From: Candolleomyces eurysporus
Lineage: Eukaryota > Basidiomycota > Agaricomycetes > Agaricales > Psathyrellaceae
Direction: 5' to 3'
Assembly (NCBI GenBank): GCA_027579435.1
Contig: JANBPK010000048.1
Span: forward strand, 1 to 14,425
DNA: 14,425 bases
The position numbers and the translations under genes were made by a program. Within the stretch, counting starts at the first letter, position 1. The number at the start of each line of letters is the position of its first letter. The notes beneath the pieces are model-generated. The model was not told the DNA's origin. It saw only the letters and a program-made list of their open reading frames with translations, and did no database searches. Of this stretch, positions 1-10,214 are shown piece after piece.

Positions 1-486
1 CGTGATTTTCTTCGAGTTTTTGGAACCTCTACGGGACGTCGTAGAGCTATGGATGCGAGATCAATATACAAGGCGTGATTTGGTTGAGTGCCACTGGGAT
101 TGTGAAGTTTGGCTTGGTATCGACTTGGTTTTGGGTCGTCCATCCTTGCCAGTGAAATCAAGGTCTTGAGTGGCATGCTGGATTGAGATTTTGATCAATC
201 GTTTCTCAGCTCTTGGACAGCGAGGTATGAGGTGGGATGAGAATAACCCTGACGATCAACGCCAGCACCACGAAGATCTAGATGAACTTGAGGGAATGCT
301 ATGGTTAGGGTTTTGTATTGGCGCTTAGCTGGGATGGAGCATTCTGTTGAAAACGAAATTCCTGAGAATGGGTTGAGGTTAACAACAGACAACCATCAAA
401 TGCCGACTTGAATGGAGAAGCAGGGTTCTCGTAAAACAACACTACGTAGCTACGGATAAGCATTTCACAACGTTCCTATGTAACCC
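1..486. other. left-edge flank downstream of P450 gene 1
   Basis: This stretch lies 3' of P450 gene 1, which reads leftwards and ends at 487. I see no reading frame with recognisable protein similarity, only short chance frames. It presumably contains the 3' untranslated region of gene 1, but I could not identify a convincing polyadenylation signal. Confidence 0.5.
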
Positions 487-2575
487 TCACTCCGAGTCGA
501 CCTTCCGCCTTCTTCTCAACAAAACCTTGGCTCTAGGATCGGGTGTGCAATTATTCCCGATCCACCAATTCTTTGGCCTCTCCCCGGTACGAGAGTCCAG
601 CTTGACATCATAATGAACCAGCATATACGCCATCATCAATTTCATCTCTTGAGCCGCGNAAAAAACGTCCAGGGCAAGCATGGCGACCGTGACCGAATGT
701 TAGTACGAAAGGAGACGTCGTAGTAATACCGATTGGCTTCCCAGATTCTTTCTGAAGCTTGAGGCACCGGTAAGGGTCAAACTCGAGTGAGTCGGAGCCC
801 CAAGCAGATTTCGAAAAGTGGGAGTCGAGGATATTTGAGGCTAGCATCGTGCCCTTGGGAATGAACACCCCGCCGAGTGTGAGGTCTTCAATTGCCATCC
901 GGATTCCGAGAACTGCGAGACGATTCATTCAACTGTGTTGTAGAATGACAAGGATGGCATTGACTAACCTGCGCCAATGATATCGATACGCTGACTTTCT
1001 TTCATGAAACTCTCGAGGAGTTCCATTTTGTCCATCGCCGCTTTCGTCCAGCCTTCTTCCTTAATAGCCTGCTCTATTTCAGCCCGCAAAGGGTCGATGT
1101 ATTGAGGATGGGCCAAGAGCGTGAGCAGTGCGTTTGTGAATGTCTGATCATCGCAAGCTCTAAGTCACCGTAGCTAGCCTTTGGAAGGGACAGGGTTGGA
1201 ACTCACGAGTGAGGTCGTATGTATAGAGCCAAAGTTCGTCAACATCATGCGGAGGACGATTTGCCTATCGGACTCCCCGTGCTTGATCGCCGAATCCATT
1301 GTCCATTGCAAGAAATCAAACTGAATGGGGCTAATGGTCAAAATCTTTGGTTGGGCGATATTAGTGAGGACTTACGGGTTTCTCATAATTCTCACCCAGC
1401 CTGGCCTGCTCCGCTCTGCGCGCATCAACCACAGGCTGGACGAAGTTTGTAATTTGCTTAACTCGACTGTGAATAGGCGATACTATTCGGTTGACAAATC
1501 TACAAGGCGCCCTCGCGTTAATGTTCAATTAGAGTAGTGATTAGAACAGAACGTACGACCGGAAAGAAGCGGGAACAACGGTCAAGACATGGGCCATAAT
1601 CATGACTTCAACAGCGAAGTCGATGTTAGCGTTGACGTATTCCTTGTTACGACCTGGGAGCTGAACGTCAATCTTCTAGTTCACACAATCAGATGTCTCG
1701 ATCAACACCTACAGAGTGGTAGGCCAACGATAACGCGGTTGCTGATTCTCCCAATGATGTTCATAACTGGGCGTGAAATGGCAAAAGATTTCCAATCTGA
1801 GGCATATGCTAAGAATGGGATGCAGAGGTGGTCGAAAAGCTAAACACCAACCATCTCCTTCCAACGGAAATGTTTCCTCGAAAGCAAGAACCACCTCCTG
1901 GTGAACCAGAGGAAGGAGCTCTCCCAGGGAGCGATTTAGGGTGTTCAGGATTATGGGAACTTGATGCGGAGCTCGTACTTCGTCCATGTGGAGTGTATAC
2001 ACGGCTTGAAGGTACTAAGAAGGGCGCATTGTTTCTGCAATGTCAGTGGCTGTACATTTAACCCCATGTACTGTAGGAAACATACCTCGTCAATGGCTTT
2101 ACCAGAAGAAACGAGGCGGTCTGGAGCACGAACGATTTCCGAGTACTGTCCAGAGTCTGTAGGTACCACTGTCCAACGTGTGAACGAGGGTACTTTGACG
2201 AATTTGGCGTCCGAAGGTATCTGGAGAGTGTCGACGATGAAAGGGACGATATTACGACGTCAGTCATCTCGCGTACTCTGATAAAACTTGTTGCGCACCT
2301 TTGGCCATTCTCTGCTAAGGAAGCCGGGAGGGTCAAGGACGTATCGAAGAGCAGACCAGTACGAGAGTAAGGGATCGCTGAAACCTAGACTCGGAATGTG
2401 GGAAAGCTGCGGCGAGCAATAGGATATGTTAGTCCTGAAATGATGAGACAAGCGAATAGAAAGCACCTACCCTCTTCGTCTCCCCAAGCGTACGCATCAA
2501 AAAATAAACATATCCCACAGTCAACGAGAGGATGGCTACCGACCCTTGCGACATATGAAATGCGGGGTAAGACAT
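487..2575 (-). CDS. cytochrome P450 monooxygenase, gene 1 (10 exons)
   Basis: Predicted ER-anchored haem monooxygenase of 509 aa; the substrate is unknown. Exons by high-low coordinate: 2575-2471, 2406-2299, 2220-2086, 2014-1852, 1796-1713, 1653-1557, 1499-1376, 1320-1207, 1143-969, 912-487. All nine introns are GT-AG and the exon sum is divisible by three once the N at 659 is dropped. A hydrophobic N-terminal anchor (about residues 9-27) precedes the P450 fold. The I-helix reads NFGSIHTTS (His306-Thr307-Thr308), the ExxR motif is KESQR (Glu359-Arg362), and the haem loop is FGHGRHACPG with ligand Cys448. The start was chosen because its first exon lines up with the first exons of the other two P450s. 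The N at 659 falls just after the haem loop and shifts the frame; removing it gives GRFFAAQE, as expected. The usual FDPYRF reads FDPYRC here. It is more diverged than genes 2 and 3 are from each other. The style resembles fungal CYP503/CYP512-like enzymes, but I cannot assign the family. Confidence 0.9.
659..659. other. ambiguous base acting as a spurious +1 insertion in P450 gene 1
   Basis: The N sits beside a run of six A (T on the coding strand) within the codon after the haem-binding loop. Keeping it breaks the frame; dropping it restores the conserved AAQEMKLMMAY segment shared with genes 2 and 3. It is best read as a base-calling artefact, not a mutation. Confidence 0.85.
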
Positions 2576-2923
2576 GAAGTCGCCAAAAGAGGACCTGTCA
2601 TAGAGCTCGTTCCTCTTATATGGACAACCAGCTGGTGGGCTCCATGTGAAAGATGTTTTCTTGTTCGGGCCGTTTGTAGACAAAGTGTCAAATTCATCGC
2701 CTCAATAAAGCCATTAAGCAGGTACCGTCAGGGCTGAGGCGCTTTCTGGGCATGATCATGTCGTAATAGAACCACGTCCTGAGATGTGATCCAGAAGTTA
2801 GGGATACACAAGGTCACACAACATCAGTAAGTTAGTCTGAAGTTAGTCGTCTGCTGATGAATTGAGTTCGTGAACTGGAGTCCAGCTTGTGAACGCACCC
2901 GAAAGTGTCCGGCGACACCCTCT

Positions 2924-2938
2924 CCGCCATATTGGCGG
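2924..2938. promoter_or_regulatory. candidate regulatory palindrome CCGCCA-TAT-TGGCGG
   Basis: This is a perfect inverted repeat with 6-base arms and a 3-base spacer, 349 bases upstream of the P450 gene 1 start and inside the divergent promoter region. It can be read as CCG-N9-CGG, a layout that fungal Zn(II)2Cys6 factors often bind. The regulatory role is inference; one 15-base palindrome could also occur by chance. Confidence 0.3.
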
Positions 2939-3049
2939 CGAACGCTTAACGATCGCGAAAAGCGCAAAGGAGCCTCCCTANTCTCCCCTACGTCTCCTGT
3001 TTTCTGCAATATCTATGGTTCTACTCGTCTAGAAGGGTGGTCTGCTGAG

Positions 3050-3440
3050 CTGCAAGACGTAGCAACCGGGGAAAATTCATGATAGATTCGTGAAACTGAA
3101 ACCCGAGATAGCCAGGTGGATAGTGGGTGGTCTTGCAAAAGCTCACTTTGATAAAATCCGCTCTTGAGCCGGCCAACATGCTGGAGGATGGTCGTAACAG
3201 TTCGGGAGATAAATGAAGAACCAAAAACTCGGACGGCCAATCGGTCCCGACGCACTTCCCAGTATGGGCATGAGGCGGCCCGACACGCGCTTATTCGAGC
3301 GGCGCTTGGAAAAGCTCGTCTTGGAAGAGCTCGTGCCATCTCGTCTCATCTCGTCCGGAACGGTCCCCTGCTTACCGTTTGTAAATGGTAACAAGAACAC
3401 AGGCTACTCATCCTTACTCATTCATCTCGCCCAAGGACCA
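3050..3440 (+). repeat. duplicated P450 upstream segment, copy 1
   Basis: This segment aligns with about 6605-6995 in the same order and orientation. Shared landmarks include a GATTCGTGAA tract (3084 and 6639), the AAATCCGCTC block (3153 and 6711), CCCAGTATGGGC (3258 and 6802), ATTCGAGCGGCGCTTG (3292 and 6836) and GAACACAGGCT (3395 and 6943). It is diverged and contains small indels. No frame is conserved well enough to argue for a protein, so I read it as duplicated promoter-proximal DNA. Edges are approximate. Confidence 0.75.
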
Positions 3441-4171
3441 CCTGAATAGACCTACTCAGCCAACTCTTGCAGGGTTCTACTCCATATGTGGACGCCCGTT
3501 ACTCAGACAGGGCTCCTTTATTTGGACGGATCATGGGTCGTGCCATTAAAACATCGACGTTTCACGTTCAAGTTCATAAGGGAAGGCATAAAAATATTTC
3601 GAGTGCATATGGTGGTGCTCGGATCATTGATGAGGAGCAGAAACGGTGAGAACGTTATCTACCCAAAGTAAGTCCAAAAAGAAAGGAGGAAAGGAGATGA
3701 CAATCATCATGAAATGGGTCACCGTACAGATATACACTCGGCTAACCACGACAGCAAGCCATTAACGGATTTGATTGGGCCCTGGTGCCAGCACCTAAGC
3801 GTATCCTATTTTGACGAGGGAAGTCGCGACTAAGTACCGGATTGCTCGGCATGGTCCCTTCATCATAATCTGATCTCCATGAGGAAGCAATGAAACGATT
3901 GATCAACGCGACAAAACCCTCATGGTTCTGACAAAACCGCTCGACTAATCTTAGAGCTGTGTCCCAACAACTCGCTTCCTCTCTTCTTCAACACCACAAT
4001 CACATACGGAATACGAGTCTTCCCTAGGACTAAGCCAAATTCGAAGGACCAGGGTACTGGGAGATTGGCGCCCGTGCTTCAGCTTATAATCTACGTTGCA
4101 GTATCCACACACCCACACAGTGCCCTCAAGACTCAAGTCTCGGTCTCTATCTCCTGAACTTGTTGCTCGTC

Positions 4172-6379
4172 ATGGCCACGAGTAATATCCTCCCAGAGGC
4201 CTTCCCCTTGTCCACCGTCCTCTTCCTCTTAACTCTGGGCTATGTCTATTTCATGGTATGGGAGTTTGGGGAAACTAAGAAGGTGCGTAAGACTGCGCGG
4301 CGCTCTCCAAGTTAACTAACCTTTTGTACTATGGGTATGACAGCTCGCACACATTCCAAGTCTCGGATACACCAACCCAGTCTTATCTTACTGGTCCGCC
4401 CTCCGGTTCCAGCTTGACCCACCCGGGTTTTTGAGGAGGGAGTGGGCGAAGGTGTGATTGTTTTTCGTCGCCGTCAAAAAATAGCGCCAACTGACTGATT
4501 TCCCCACATATCCACTTCCTATCATTTTGTTGATCAAACCTGACGCATATCGGTGATGCAACGCGGCACAGATCCCACCCAACGCGAAACTCGTCAAAGT
4601 GCCCTGCTTCTCTCGGTGGGCGGTCGTCCCGGCACGGTCGGAGTATTACGCTGATATCGTCCGCGCTCCGGATAAGTATTTGTCGTCGGTGGAGGCTGCA
4701 AACGAGGTGCGTGCATTTTCCCCACTTATTGGCGTCGTCTCGTCTGACATTCACTTCGCTCTGCGTCGACCGACAGTTCTGGCAAGCGGAACTGACACTC
4801 CACACAGACGAAATCGGGGACAACATCCAAATCCCCGTTATTGCGAACACTTTGAACAAGTCCTTAGGGAGCTTGGTCCCGCTTGTGCATGATGAAGCTG
4901 TTCTAGCGTTCGAAGAGGCATTTCCATTCAACCGCGAGGACGAGGAAGGTTCCCAAGATGGTGAGTGAATTTACATTAATTTCACCACTGAGGAACTAAA
5001 ACGATGCTATGGTTGTGCAGGGTGGAAATCGTTTACCATCTCGAAACCTATCATGAGTATCGTCGGGAGAGTGAGCAATAGGATTTTGGTGGGGCTGCCC
5101 CTATGTACGTCTTTTCCCCACTTCTTCGATTATAACTCGTCAACCTTTTTGACTGACATTTCTCTGTAAGGTCGAAACGCAGAGTATATAAATGCCAATA
5201 TTGATTACGCCGTCCAAGTGGTCGTTATGTCGCACATCTTGCTCGCTGTGCCCGCTTTTGTCCGGAAGTACGTCTCGTAGAAGTTGCTAATGCGCCTGTT
5301 AATGACTTGAAATATTTTGTCCCTAGCTTCGTCAACAAGTTGGTTTCGCCTATCCCCAAACAAATTAAACAAATCACAGCGTTTACTCAGCCCTTGATTG
5401 ACGAGAGGAAGGAGCAGGAGGAGAGGTTAGGCGAGGGGTACGAGAAACCTGTGCGTATCAGTCGACTCCTTTCCAATCGCACCAGTCCTTCTGACTGGTT
5501 CCAACGTCTAGTTTGACTTCCTGTCCTGGCTCATGGACGCTGCTCGCAAGTATAACAAGCCTGATAGGGATATTATACTTCGGATGATGGCGGTCAATTT
5601 TGCGTCCATACATACGACTTCGCTTGTGAGTCGCCTACCTTCGTTTAGGTTGCCCTCGCTGATTTTTCATCGAAACCAGACATTCACAAACGCTCTATTA
5701 ACCCTCCTCGCGCACCCTCAATACATTGAAACTATCCGCGAAGAATGCGAGAGGTGTGTCCAGGAGGAAGGGTGGACGAAAAGTGCTATAGACAAGATGG
5801 TGTTCTTGGATAGCTTCATGAAGGAGAGTCAAAGGGTGGATGTTGTCGCTGCGAGTACGTATACGTCATGGCTAGAAGTCTTAGCCTGCTCTAACAGCAA
5901 CAGTCCTAAGCAACAGACTCGCAGTCTCTGACTTTACACTCCAAATTTCCTCGGACGGCGACACAGACTCTTCCGAAGGCGTATTCATACCAAAAGGCAC
6001 AATGCTAGCAGGCAACTACCTCGATGCCCATTTTGCCAAAGAAGCCTGGTCTGGAGAGGATCCAGACACGTTCGACCCCTACAGGTTTATGGAAATCCAA
6101 AAAGAGACCGGCCGTCAATGGAATATTGCCACCACCTCTCCGAACTTTTTGACGTTTGGGCACGGAAGACATGCATGTCCCGGAAGATACCTTGCCGCGC
6201 AGGAGATGAAGTTGATGATGGCATATTCGGTTATAAAGTACGACATGAAATTGCCAGGCTCGGGGAAGACGCCTCAGAGACCGAAGAATATGTGGATTGG
6301 GAATCATTGTGTGGCCGACCCTCGAGTGAAGATTTTGTTAAGGCGGAGGCTGGTCGGAGGGAGCTCGGCGCGGTTGTAA
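4172..6379 (+). CDS. cytochrome P450 monooxygenase, gene 2 (10 exons)
   Basis: Predicted ER-anchored haem monooxygenase of 535 aa. Exons: 4172-4282, 4344-4451, 4572-4706, 4777-4960, 5021-5104, 5171-5267, 5327-5450, 5512-5625, 5680-5854, 5904-6379. All introns are GT-AG and the total is in frame. A hydrophobic stretch at about residues 13-31 is the likely membrane anchor. The I-helix reads NFASIHTTS (His315-Thr316-Thr317), with His where an acidic residue is usual. ExxR is KESQR (Glu368-Arg371), the PERF-like motif is FDPYRF, and the haem loop FGHGRHACPG gives ligand Cys469. The ATG has an A at -3 and C at -1 (CGTC before ATG), and the first exon matches gene 3 residue for residue in layout. 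Exon lengths equal those of gene 3 except exons 4 and 10. It is a close paralogue of gene 3 and carries no disabling mutation. The exact CYP family and substrate are not determined. Confidence 0.93.
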
Positions 6380-6482
6380 GGTGAGTAGCTCGGCTGGGTG
6401 CCCTTTATGTATAGCCAAATAATATATGGTACAGCCTATTTTAGACCGCGTTAAAGAGGATATACGAGGGGGGTAAGCTGAA

Positions 6483-6609
6483 ATGAAATCGAGCACTCTC
6501 TGGAGGAAGTACGTCCCCAGTGTGAACAGTCACCTCATCCAGCTCCTCTACTTCGCGATTCCGCATCCGATCATCCCAGCTTGCCTTGTACGCGGTCGAC
6601 TTGTCCCAG
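6483..6609 (+). pseudogene. truncated 5' remnant of the acid-ceramidase-like gene
   Basis: This fragment aligns with the start of the intact ceramidase-like gene (10215 to about 10395). It keeps an ATG at 6483, a CTGGAGGAAG block (6499-6508 against the block spanning the N at 10250), and a stretch encoding RIRSSQLALYAVDLS, matching RIRSSQLPLYTVDLS in the intact protein. Internal deletions and a frameshift separate the blocks, and similarity stops at about 6605, where sequence homologous to position 3050 begins. The catalytic Cys region is absent, so no enzyme can be made. It sits 103 bases after the gene 2 stop codon, in the place the full gene occupies after gene 3. Confidence 0.75.
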
Positions 6610-6995
6610 CACGTCGCAATCGGGAAATACTATGGCGGATTCGTGAAGCCCCAGGTAGATAGACGATGGCCTCACAAAAGTATCGATGAGCCTCGAATAC
6701 ACCCTGATGAAATCCGCTCCTGAGCCAGCTAAGATGATGGTGGTATGTAACAGTCTCAGTGATAACCGAAAACTCGAACACCCAATCAGCGCCGTCGCAT
6801 TTCCCAGTATGGGCGTGAGGTCCAGACGCACGCTAATTCGAGCGGCGCTTGTAAAAGTCTCATCCTCCTCTTGTCCGAATCCTCTCGTCCCATATCGCCC
6901 GGAACGGTGGCCTCCCCCTGCCCCCCTGCTCACCGTCTGAAAGAACACAGGCTGCTTATATTTAACCATTCACCTCGTGCCAATTTCTCATCATA
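6605..6995 (+). repeat. duplicated P450 upstream segment, copy 2
   Basis: This is the counterpart of about 3050-3440, beginning directly at the end of the ceramidase remnant and lying upstream of P450 gene 3. Order and orientation are kept. Its right part contains an AT-rich TATA-like tract that copy 1 lacks. Edges are approximate because the copies are diverged. Confidence 0.75.
6957..6965 (+). promoter_or_regulatory. possible TATA element upstream of P450 gene 3
   Basis: TATATTTAA occurs 347 bases before the gene 3 ATG. At the matching place in the copy upstream of gene 2 the sequence is not TATA-like. The distance would need a long leader or a leader intron, so this is only a candidate. 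Confidence 0.25.
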
Positions 6996-7311
6996 CAAAT
7001 GTCCCCAGTCGCAGTCGCAATCAGGATCAATCAAACGAATGATAGAAAGCGACGACAAAAGGAGACAAAAGGCCGTTAGCCCTGACAAAGTGGCTTGACT
7101 AATTTTGGAGCTTTCTTCTCAAGACTCTGCTTCCTCTCTTCTTCGACCCCACACTCACGTACGGAAGACGAGTCTTCGCGTGCTCCGGCTTGGCCTGTTG
7201 CTAAAACGCTTATCGTCAGCACGGCCGGGTAGCCCCGCACCCACGCAATCAGTGTCTTCAAGTCTCAGTCCCCGGTTAATCTTCTTGGTCCTGAACTCGT
7301 TGCAGCTCGCC

Positions 7312-9636
7312 ATGGCCACGAGTACTGTCCTCCCGGAGGGCTTGAGCTCGTCGACCGTCCTGCTTGTTTTGACTCTTGGTTATGTTTATTTTCTTGCATG
7401 GACGTTTGGAGAAACTAAGAAGGTGAGCGCTTACCGCACCATACGCCCGCTACCGTCGCATCTATAATGCTAATCAACTAACTAACCGTTTGTGCGATGG
7501 GCATGTATTTATGACAGCTCGCACATATCCCAAGTCTCGGCTACGCAAACCCAATCTTATCTTACTGGTCCGCGCTCCGGTTCCAAATTGACCCTCCCGG
7601 GTTTCTGAGGAGGGAGTGGGCGAAGGTGTGTTGTGCGCTCTCGTCGCAGTGGTGACGATGTTTACTGGCTGGCTGGCTGACTGATTTCTCTCCATACCAT
7701 CCCCATGCCACTTCCCATCATTGATGAATATTGGTTATCAAACTTGATGATGCGCATCACCCAATGCACAGATCCCACCCAACGCGAAACTCGTCAAAAT
7801 ACCCAGTTTCTCGAGATGGACCGTCCTCCCCGCACAGTCAAAGTACTACGCTGACATCGTACGCGCCCCGGATAAGCATCTGTCGTCGCAGCAGGCTGTA
7901 AACGAGGTGTGTGCGTTCTCCGAACCCTCGTTTACTGTCTTTGTCTAACAATACTCTCCATCACTGGATTCGCGACATGCGACCTGCAGTTCCTCCAAGC
8001 AGAGTTGACTCTCCACACGGACGAGATCGGGGACAACATCCAAATCCCCGTTATCGTCAATACATTGAACAGGTCTCTGGGGGACTTGGTGCCGCTTGTG
8101 CATGACGAAGCGGTTTTGGCGTTTGATGAGGCGTTTCCTTTCGACGACTCGGAGGGGAAATCCGAAGATGGTCAGTGAATTTCAATTGACCACTTAATGA
8201 GACGAGATGGGCTAAACCGGTGCGATTGTTGTGCAGGGTGGAAGTCGTTTAAGATTTCGAGACCTATCATGAGTATCGTCGGGAGAGTGAGCAATCGGAT
8301 TTTGGTGGGGTTGCCTCTTTGTGAGTAGATTCTCAGCTAATGGCGATACATTGCCGATTTGACTGACGTTCCATATTTCATTATAAGGCCGAAATGAAAC
8401 GTATATCAACACCAACATTGATTTTGCGGTCGAAGTGGTCGTCATGTCGCATGTCTTACTCGCTGTGCCTGCTTTTATCCGAAAGTAAGTTTATTTTTTA
8501 GTATATTCCGACGTCTAGACAGGAATTTACGAAATGATTTTGTTTCTCGCAGCTTCGTCAACAAACTCATTTCGCCTATTCCCAAACGAGTCAAACAAAG
8601 CACAGCGTTTATTCAGCCCTTGATTGACGAGAGGAAGGAGAAGGAAGAGACGTTTGGCGAGGGGTATGAGAAACCTGTACGTATTCCTTTATTCTCAATT
8701 CTTTCCGATCGCACCAAGCTTTCTAACATCTTAATGTCTAGTTTGACTTCTTGTCCTGGCTCATGGACACTGCTCGCAAGTATAACAAGCCTGATAGGGA
8801 CGTTATACTTCGGATGATGTCGACGAATTTCGGGTCTATCCATACTACTTCGCTTGTGGGTCGTCTGCCTTAGCTGCTCTAGGTTCCCATCGCTGAAAAT
8901 TTCCAATCAAACCAGACATTCACAAACGCCATGCTGACTCTCCTCGCACACCCTCAATACATTGAGCCTATCCGCGAAGAATGTGACAGGTGTGTCCAGG
9001 AAGAAGGGTGGACGAAAGCTGCCATGGACAAGATGGTATTTTTAGATAGTTTCATGAAGGAGAGTCAGAGAGTGGACGTTGTCGCTGCCAGTATGTATAC
9101 GTCACGGTCCAATCCCTTAGCCGACTTCATTACTCAACATGCATCTAGTCCTAGGAAACAGACTCGCAATCTCCGACTTTACACTCAAACTTTCCTCCGA
9201 CGGCGACACTAGTACTGACAGCTCTTCTTCCGAAGGCGTGTTCATTCCCAAAGGCACAATGATAGCGGCCAACTTGGTCGATGCTCACTTTGACAAAGAC
9301 GTCTGGTCTGGAAAGGATCCAGACACGTTCGACCCCTATCGGTTTATGAAAATCCAAAAAGAGACAGGCCGTCAATGGGTTATTACCACTACTTCTCCAA
9401 ACATTCTGACGTTTGGACATGGGAGACATGCGTGTCCCGGAAGATACCTTGCCGCGCAGGAGATGAAGTTGATGATGGCATACTTGGTTATGAAGTATGA
9501 CATGAAATTGCCAGGCTCAGAGAAGGCGGCGCCTCAGAGACCGAGAAACTTGTGGATCGGGAATAATAGTATGCCCGACCCTCGAGTGAAGGTTTTGCTG
9601 AAGCGGAGGTCGGAAGCGAGCTCAGGGAGATTGTGA
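7312..9636 (+). CDS. cytochrome P450 monooxygenase, gene 3 (10 exons)
   Basis: Predicted ER-anchored haem monooxygenase of 538 aa. Exons: 7312-7422, 7518-7625, 7772-7906, 7990-8170, 8237-8320, 8388-8484, 8553-8676, 8742-8855, 8916-9090, 9149-9636. All introns are GT-AG and the total is in frame. The N-terminal hydrophobic anchor is at about residues 13-31. The I-helix reads NFGSIHTTS (His314-Thr315-Thr316), ExxR is KESQR (Glu367-Arg370), FDPYRF is present, and the haem loop FGHGRHACPG gives ligand Cys472. The start codon context is CGCC-ATG-G, a good eukaryotic context, and it matches the start of gene 2. Compared with gene 2, exon 4 is one codon shorter and exon 10 four codons longer. Introns 1 and 2 are longer than in gene 2 (95 and 146 bases). 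Both copies look functional. A CYP503/CYP512-like placement is suggested by general style only. Confidence 0.93.
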
Positions 9637-10214
9637 GTTAGGGAGTCCAGTCGGGTACCATGTATGTATAAGCCTAATGATATATCAAAAGTCGGTAGAT
9701 TGGGAATATGCCGCTCGAGTAAAGGTATTCGTTAGGTGGACACTCTGTCATGATTCAGGTAGCTCGGCCACGGATAACCGAGTGATATAGGATGGCCTAG
9801 ACCAAAGATCGATACCAAAGGGACGCGAGAAAGGATACTAGCAGAAGCAAGAGTGTCCGACTTGAGCCTCAGTCCTAGGACGTGAGACTGTCCGCCGTTC
9901 AGGAAGCAAAGCCTCAGTCAGTCCTTCCGTCGCCGCCGCAACATAATTGAGATGACAGCATCAGAAGCGGAGATCAGACTCGATTTGATCCATCCAAGCC
10001 CGCCTTGGCACTTGTGCGCTTCCATCAATGTTCTATTTGCGGGGAGTATGGGTCCCTCTCTTCTTTGGCTTTCTTCTTTCGCACAGCGATGAAAGCTGGC
10101 ATCGAGCGACCTCCGAAGACTGAGTCTTGAGCAATAGCTATTGTTTGTCTCGGGTGGGTGCCACTCTGCACATTTCTGCAAATTTCCTCTGACGAATCTG
10201 CAGATTTACCGAAA
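9637..10214. other. intergenic region between P450 gene 3 and the ceramidase-like gene
   Basis: This stretch holds the 3' flank of gene 3 and presumably the promoter of the ceramidase-like gene. It is 578 bases long, against 103 bases in the corresponding interval behind gene 2, so about 470 bases were gained here or lost there. A 10-base palindrome GTCCTAGGAC lies at 9872-9881. I see no gene or clear promoter motif. Confidence 0.5.

Larger units (their letters stand above)
2576..4171. other. head-to-head intergenic region between P450 genes 1 and 2
   Basis: About 1.6 kb separates the starts of two divergently transcribed P450 genes, so it should hold both promoters. Positions 2924-2938 hold a perfect inverted repeat. 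From about 3050 to 3440 the sequence matches the region upstream of gene 3. About 3440-3885 has no counterpart there. From about 3890 to 4171 similarity to the gene 3 leader resumes, for example the shared tract around 3970-3985 and 7127-7142. Short open frames on both strands show no recognisable protein. An ambiguous base lies at 2981. Confidence 0.6.
6380..7311. other. intergenic region between P450 genes 2 and 3
   Basis: This region holds, in order, the 3' flank of gene 2, a fragment of a ceramidase-like gene (6483-6609), the second copy of the duplicated upstream segment (about 6605-6995), and the leader of gene 3. The AT-rich tract near 6408-6432 resembles the one near 9660-9690 after gene 3, so the 3' flanks are also paralogous. 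Open frames on the minus strand here have no recognisable family. Confidence 0.65.

Noticed and set aside
608..681. P450 gene 1 as a pseudogene because its haem-region frame breaks
   Set aside because: The break coincides exactly with an ambiguous base, and dropping it restores a complete 509-aa protein.
933..940. Frameshift in P450 gene 1 at the start of its last exon
   Set aside because: It appears only if the nearer AG is used; the acceptor at 914-913 gives a continuous, conserved protein.
3013..3400. Minus-strand open frames of 85-108 codons in the upstream segment, with a similar frame at 6571-6969
   Set aside because: The similarity follows from the DNA duplication; the frame is broken by indels between the copies and no protein family is recognisable.
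9872..9881. Palindrome GTCCTAGGAC as a regulatory site
   Set aside because: A single 10-base palindrome in nearly 600 bases of spacer is too weak to support a function.
10141..10214. Upstream extension of the ceramidase frame starting at 10141
   Set aside because: That frame reaches the enzyme only through the N at 10250; with the N removed the ATG at 10215 is in frame and is supported by the remnant at 6483.
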